Positions 58,420 to 64,000 of a stretch of 64,000 nucleotides of DNA are shown one piece after another (position 1 is the stretch's first letter; each line of letters begins with the position of its first letter). This DNA is from Agelaius tricolor (taxonomy: Eukaryota; Chordata; Aves; Passeriformes; Icteridae), in assembly GCA_023055355.1 (NCBI GenBank), contig JALJCS010000007.1:6188001-6252000 (forward strand), given 5' to 3'. The position numbers were made by a program, and so were the translations under genes. The notes under the pieces were generated by a model that saw nothing but the letters and a program-made list of their open reading frames with translations, was not told where the DNA came from and ran no database searches.

Positions 58420-59068
58420 TGTGAAAAATGCGTATTTTATGACTGCCTTCTCGCAAATATTAAAACGAATATTGTATGTGTTATGTTAGAAAGTTATGCT
58501 GTATTGATTTTCTTAAGTAGTGTGTTAAATGTGGTTTTAGGTTATAAAAAATGTTAAAATAGAAACTATGCTATGTAAGATACTTTTTTAAAGGAAAGGA
58601 CTCGCAGCGAGATAGCAGCCACAGGACACCTAAATCTTTCAGAGAAAGAGAATTTATTGCTCCATTATCAGGAGAAACGAACTTCTTCCTGCCTTGCTCA
58701 GCCATGAAGACACCATTAGAATAAAGAGGAAGAAGCTGACGCTGACCAGACAGAATCCTGTGTTTGAATGGAATTTTTGCATCATGTATGAGATGTATGG
58801 ATGTGCAACAGGCTATTGCTTTTAAGGGTTAATCCTCTGTTAACATGTGTCCTTTTTGGGCTTATTTTGCCCAGAAAGAGGTACCCGGACTGTCCATAAC
58901 TCTTTGTTTTTTATTGTTTCATATTGTCCTAAATCCTAATTGTCCAAATTTTTATTACTATTACATTACTATTATTATAACCATTCTAATTATATTACTA
59001 TTTTTATAACCATTTTATTACTATTAAACTTTTAACATTTTAAAAACAAGTGATTGGCGTTTTTCACA
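58420..59068 (+). mobile_element. Solo LTR H2 (ERVL-type) inside the ICOSLG CpG island
   Basis: Starts TGTGAAAAATGCGTATTTTA and ends GGCGTTTTTCACA, 649 bp. The flanks GGCGT (58415-58419) and GCCGT (59069-59073) give a 5-bp duplication with one mismatch. CpG-rich DNA lies on both sides. Its 5' end is about 0.6 kb upstream of the ICOSLG start codon, in the opposite orientation to the gene. Confidence 0.88.
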
Positions 59069-59200
59069 GCCGTCCTCTTGGCTCTGCGAGGCGCTGGAGT
59101 TCGGTGCCACAGCCCCGGGGGAGGGCAGGGACTGCGCCCGGTGATCTCGGAGATCTCGGAGATCTCGGAGAATCCTGCCTGGGAAGCGGGAAAGCTGTTT
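59069..59200. other. CpG island, distal block beyond LTR H2
   Basis: GC-rich sequence directly after the 3' end of LTR H2, including a short tandem run of GAGATCTCG near 59141-59171. It looks like the far end of the same island, separated from the proximal block by the LTR insertion. Confidence 0.6.
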
Positions 59201-59729
59201 TTCAAAGTACGTTAAGTGTATGTTTACATAAATAGCATCTTTATTCTGTATTTATATTTTGTAAATAGCTAAGTGGGATTTGATAGAGAACAGAACCGCA
59301 CCTGAAGCTGTCGTAGGTGTGTTGGTGTGGGGGTGTTTTAGCACCCCCCGGCTGTTTGAAAACTGCGGTTCTCAGTCGCTACAGTTTCATTTTCGGCTCC
59401 ACATCCATGGCTGTGTTTGCCTTGTTTGTTGTCAGGAGCTCAAACCCAGCTGGAACCTCTTTGCCAATGTGAGCATTTGTGACACAAGGCACAAAACTTT
59501 CACAGCAATGGTTAAAGTCTAGCACATTCATGTTTTATTTTTTCAGGGTTTTAGTCACCCTGGGAATGCGATGACGCTGTGCACAATGAATATGAAACTG
59601 TGGGGTTGTGCAAGACCCGCCATCTCAAGGCCATTTCCGCTGCCAGCCAGCAAGAGGGGGATTTCAGTTTTGGGTCTTAAAGCTGACACTACTTCAGCCT
59701 CTCTGTATCACTGACACCTGCAAATCAGT

Positions 59730-60125
59730 TGTAGCCATGATATTTTCTGAAAAATCCCTTTGCCAGGATTTTTCTCCTGAGAAGCTGAGAAGCCTCAGAA
59801 GAAAAGAAAAACAATGGTTATCTGCTGCTGTGGAATGCAACAGGTGCATCTGTGATTGGTCTCATGTGGTTGTTTCTAATTATTGGCAAGTCACAGTCCA
59901 GCTGTCTCGGACTGTCTGGTCAGTCACAAGATTTTATTATCATTCCTTTCTATTCCTTTCCTTGCTAGCCTTCTGATGAAATCCTTTCTTCTATTCTTTT
60001 AGTATAGTTTTAGTATATAATTTTCTTTTATATAATATATGTCATAAAATAATAAATCAGCCTTCTGAAACATGGAGTCAGATTCTCATCTCTTCCCATG
60101 TCGGGACTGCCTGCAATTCCCACTA
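59730..60125 (+). mobile_element. Solo LTR G, same family as F
   Basis: Starts TGTAGCCATGATATTTTCTG, carries TTTAGTATAGTTTTAGTATA and AATAATAAATCAGCC, and ends near GCAATTCCCACTA. TCAGT flanks both sides (59725-59729 and 60126-60130); a 6-bp reading, ATCAGT, is possible if the LTR ends one base earlier. No internal region. Confidence 0.85.
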
Positions 60126-60130
60126 TCAGT

Positions 60131-63100
60131 CATCATTTTGGGAGGGTAGGCCTAAATTTGTGCTGAATTTAAAGAAAGATCAACATTCCTATGGAATTCT
60201 GCCTGAATCAGAACATATTTGTATCAGCCAATTCATGTCTTTCACTGAAACATTTCCTGATGGTACATCTTAGTTTGGGAATTGTTCTTTTGATATTTTA
60301 GATGTTGTTTTTAATAACAGGCATTTGGTGAATGGGGATGTACAAAGAATCAGTTCTTTGTGGCTAAAAACTTCCTGACTTTAAAAGCTTGGGAGTTTAT
60401 ATGTGACTTTTTACAGTTCTGGATATAATTTTTTTTCTTTCTAAGATACATAATTTGAAAGAACTCTTCTGCTGTTCTTTGCAATGTCTTCTATCCTGCT
60501 TTTTTCACTCCTCTGTACCAGTTTTGGTGGAATGTCCCAATAAGCAAGAAAGGCAAATGTGTCTCCATAGCCAGGAATCTCTTTAGGATTTGGAAAGGTC
60601 AGGTTGCAAACCACTTTGAATGTGGATTGCCTGATAAATTTTTAATCTATAAGTCAACCTGTCTTCTATTTCCCTTCTAAATGGTGTTCACAAAGGCCCA
60701 GCCTTATACAGGTAACTTGCCCCTATCTGCAGAATTCTTCAGAGGACATGAAATATATGGATGTTCTTCTGCCACTGGCTCCATTCCTATGGCACACACT
60801 GAACAACCCTGTGGTTAATAAAAGTGGGTTCTCACTGCCAAATCATTGTCATTACATGTAAGATGTTTCTTAATATACAAGCAAAAAAAAAAAAAAAAAG
60901 AGAAGCAACTGCAGCTGATTTGGTTCCTTGTATTTACACTGAATAGCATACAATAAAAATGTATTTTTATTCTTCTGAACACAGATTTGTTAATATGGCA
61001 TTTGCTAGCAATAAGCTGGGGTATTTGGTTCAGGGTCAAAAGAGAGACCTCAGTGATGTGATCTTTGCTCTACAAGCATCCCATGAAAAATAAGATGAAC
61101 AATAACAGACAGGTGCTTGTGAAAAGTTTCCATCAAAGATGTGGCTCCTCATTCCTATTACCATGCACTCACAGAAAAATTCAGACAGAGACAGCTGAGT
61201 TCCCAGCTGAGTGATTTTAAAAACACCCTAATTGTTGACAGGTGATTTGTCCTCTCCATAGTGTGGACACACGACTTGACACAAAGCATCTAAGGCTGTC
61301 AGGAAAATAAAGTAACTCCTACAGCTTGTGTGTGGCAAATATGTTGGCTGTGGACTTTGAAAGTAGAAACACTGCGAAGATTTAGGGAAAAAAAAGAGAG
61401 AGGAAAACAGTATCCCAGTTTTTCCAGGCTCTTAGACAGAGAAGTGAGAGAGCTCTGTTTGCTTTCAGATGTGTGTCATGCAAAGAGAACTGGTGGATCT
61501 GCAAAACACCTATCTTACTAATACAGTTATTGAGAATCCAGAGTGAAACAGAGACATATATAGAAGAAAGGACACATATATAGAAGATATATATTCACTA
61601 AATTTATAGAAGAAAAGATCTCAGATTGAACACCTTCGGGGACAGGAAAAAGGGGTGACAGGGTTGTGTGTGGTGTGTAGGACTTCAGCTGTGTTTGGAG
61701 TCAGCCATGAAAGAAGTGCTGTGACACCTGAAATATATCACATCCTTATGGAATGGTGTCCACAAATCTCTGGTTTTTGCACTGTGGAGGTTTCAGTGTG
61801 TGGCACAAAGCTTTACTAGAGTAAAGTATGACTTGCAACTGGGAAAGAAGTCAAGAGAGAAATCACAGTAGCTTTGGCCACTTGTGTGATTTTATGTAGG
61901 GGTAAAACCAAAAGAAGGCACAAGGTGTGAATGATTTTGCAACGCTTTTCCAATACCTTTTATCTGCCTACAGAGAAGCTAATAGAATTAGCAGATGGAG
62001 GAGGGACACTTAATAGAGGATGAGGGGAGCACAAACATATTTTTTTTCCTTAACTAGTGGAGACAGTGGAGTAAGACAGCGAAGCTGACTGCTAAGAGCA
62101 GTCTGGTGATAAGGGAAAAGATGCAATTGCAATTAAAATACCTTGTGATTCTGAGAAAACCATTTGTGAGAAGTCAATGAAAAAGAGGAAGCGATTGTCT
62201 CTTTGTTTGCTCTCCTGCTCACATTTTGTTGTCACAGCAGGCACTCAGGGAATTGGCCAAAAATATCACTTTAAACACCCAAATTCCAAGATTGTTCCAT
62301 ACAAAAGAGGAAACCTGTAGCCCTGTAAAACACATGTTTTGGGCAAAACGTACTGTGTGTGTGGCAGCAATGACAATCCATTTATTTATACCCAGAGAAG
62401 GAAAGTACTCTGTTATATTTAGTTATGTTGTTAGAAAGGAGCACTGATATTCACAATTCTTTATTAATTGTGCATGTTTAGATAGCTGATTTTCTGTTGT
62501 TTTAGGAATAGCAAGGGAATAACTATACTATAACAATACTTTTCCCAGCTCACTGTGTGTGGGCATGTTAAAAAAAAAAAGATCCACCACGGTATGTCAT
62601 TGCTGAAAATGTCTCTTGAGCCTCTTGTATTCAGGCCATATTATCCTGTGTGGAATGATTCCAAAGAGAAGAGTGCTCTTGTTTTCTCAATTGCCCTCTG
62701 CTCCTTTGCTCAGTTTCATTTCTGCCAGATAGTCTTTGTTCTGATTATTTACTCAGGCCACGAGATTATGCATCAAAGAAGCTGTTTGGGAACAGAATTC
62801 ACAGGTTTTTGAGTTCACAGGTTTTACAGTGTGAAATGCCTTCTGGAGAAGGGTTACTTTCTTTTGCCCAGGCTCACTCCACTGACTGTAAGAGTGACAA
62901 GAGAGGGAGCACAGCTGAAGAAACTCAGCCTTAAGCCAGGTGCAGATGCCTTTAGCTGAGGAAGAGAAGGACCAGATTGTCTGAAACCATCCAGCAAAGG
63001 TTTTCCTTCTCCAACAGGACATTGCTAATTTTTAGGACAACTTCTTCAGCATGGCATTTCTGATCCCACATAACACACAGAGCACTGGAAATCCTCTGAG

Positions 63101-64000
63101 CAATTAAAAAAAATCCCCATCACAGCTAACCCTGGATCCCAGTGACTGCAAACTCTCACAGAGAGCATGGAGAGGGAATCCATGGTGCATATACTGGCTG
63201 CTATCTGGTATAAACTAAAACATAAAGCTATTTAGAACCTACCAAAAGTGATTTCAAACCTCAGCCTTCTCAAACTGAGGTAAGATGAAGTCCATAAAAT
63301 GCCCTACAATTAAGGTGTCTTTTTGTTTGTGATCATGGTGATCTTCTGTGAGGAGAACTAAGGAAATGTTCAGAGAAAATGCTTAAGAGCCATTGTGGCA
63401 ATAATCTGACAAACAAAACTGGTAAAACATCTAAATAGGTAAAACATTTTTCAGATTCAAACAAAATTATGTAAAGTCTCAAGACTAATACTTGCTTAAG
63501 GAAATAAAATTCAGCGCAGATATTTGCTGTACAAATTGAAGATTACATCAACAATTTTTAAGAAGCAGATTAAAAGAAATAATATTATCCATAATTTTAT
63601 ATATATAATTGTAAATTGATTATCATGATGTCATTATACCTGTTAAAATACATGAGCTCTGATTTGAAATTATAAAACATATTAAGCATGGCTTTGAAAA
63701 CTGATATTGTGCTCCAAGTCTAAATGGACCTTATAGAAAGCTATTTTAAGAACAGGTGTTGTAAAAAAAAAATCTTAGCACTACGTAAGAAAGCAAGTAT
63801 GTATCTGTCCTGTTCTAAGCCATTGCCATGAAGTTATGAATCTAGCACATTTTGGAAATCAATCTCTGACATTAAAATATTCCCTCTTGAAGAAAAACAG
63901 CTGTATTCCTGGATACATTAGTGCCAGAGCAAAACAGTGCCCATCACATACCAAAAAGAATGTTTTAACATTGTCTTTAGAAATAAAAAAAAAATAGAAA
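60131..64000. other. No gene recognised
   Basis: AT-rich sequence upstream of ICOSLG with a poly-A run at 60882-60899 and short ATATATAGAAGA repeats near 61556-61592. No exon, LTR or CR1 was recognised. Confidence 0.5.

Noticed and set aside
1..64000. tRNA, rRNA, CRISPR, operon or bacterial mobile-element features
   Set aside because: Nothing of the kind was seen; splice sites, CR1 and LTR content identify vertebrate nuclear DNA.

Overview
The window looks like nuclear DNA from a bird, most likely a songbird. It carries many truncated CR1 LINE 3' ends, several families of passerine-type endogenous retrovirus LTRs, and one short, very GC-rich CpG island in otherwise AT-rich sequence. All genes that can be supported are split into small exons. 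The long open frames are mostly chance frames, repeats or LTR sequence.

The one well-supported gene is ICOSLG (ICOS ligand, B7-H2) on the minus strand. It runs from a CpG-island promoter near 57.8-58.2 kb down to at least 47.85 kb. Six exons join in frame with canonical splice sites and the phase-1 junctions usual for Ig superfamily genes: a 14-nt start exon, a 41-nt leader exon, IgV, IgC, stalk plus transmembrane, and a 36-nt cytoplasmic exon. Together they give 308 residues. The last coding exon and the 3' end were not identified. About 45 kb downstream on the same strand (1896-2237) is a single intact IgV exon of a second B7-like gene. Its other exons are not visible and probably lie beyond the left edge. 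The window therefore seems to hold part of a small B7 costimulatory cluster.

Layout: 0-2.3 kb, CR1 fragment and the second B7 IgV exon. 2.4-6.1 kb, LTR A and a nested pair in which LTR F sits inside LTR D. 6-32 kb, mostly unannotated AT-rich DNA with CR1 fragments, LTR E, a TG/TATG microsatellite, a 58-bp duplication, a 10-copy 56-bp minisatellite and two weak exon candidates. 33-38.8 kb, LTR B, a long CR1, weak plus-strand exon candidates, LTR H1 and LTR C. 39-47.8 kb, sequence downstream of ICOSLG with CR1 fragments. 47.85-57.82 kb, ICOSLG, with a perfect 42-bp-arm inverted repeat in the intron after the leader exon. 57.5-59.2 kb, CpG island split by LTR H2. 59.7-60.1 kb, LTR G. 60.1-64 kb, nothing recognised.

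Most LTRs are solo copies bounded by target-site duplications. Families A/B/C, D and E have 6-bp duplications, as expected of ERVK-type elements. H1 and H2 have imperfect 5-bp ones, as expected of ERVL-type elements. No retroviral gag, pol or env reading frame was seen. The most notable points are the LTR splitting the ICOSLG promoter island, a perfect kappaB-consensus site and two GC-rich tandem arrays in that promoter, the intronic hairpin, and the second B7 exon.
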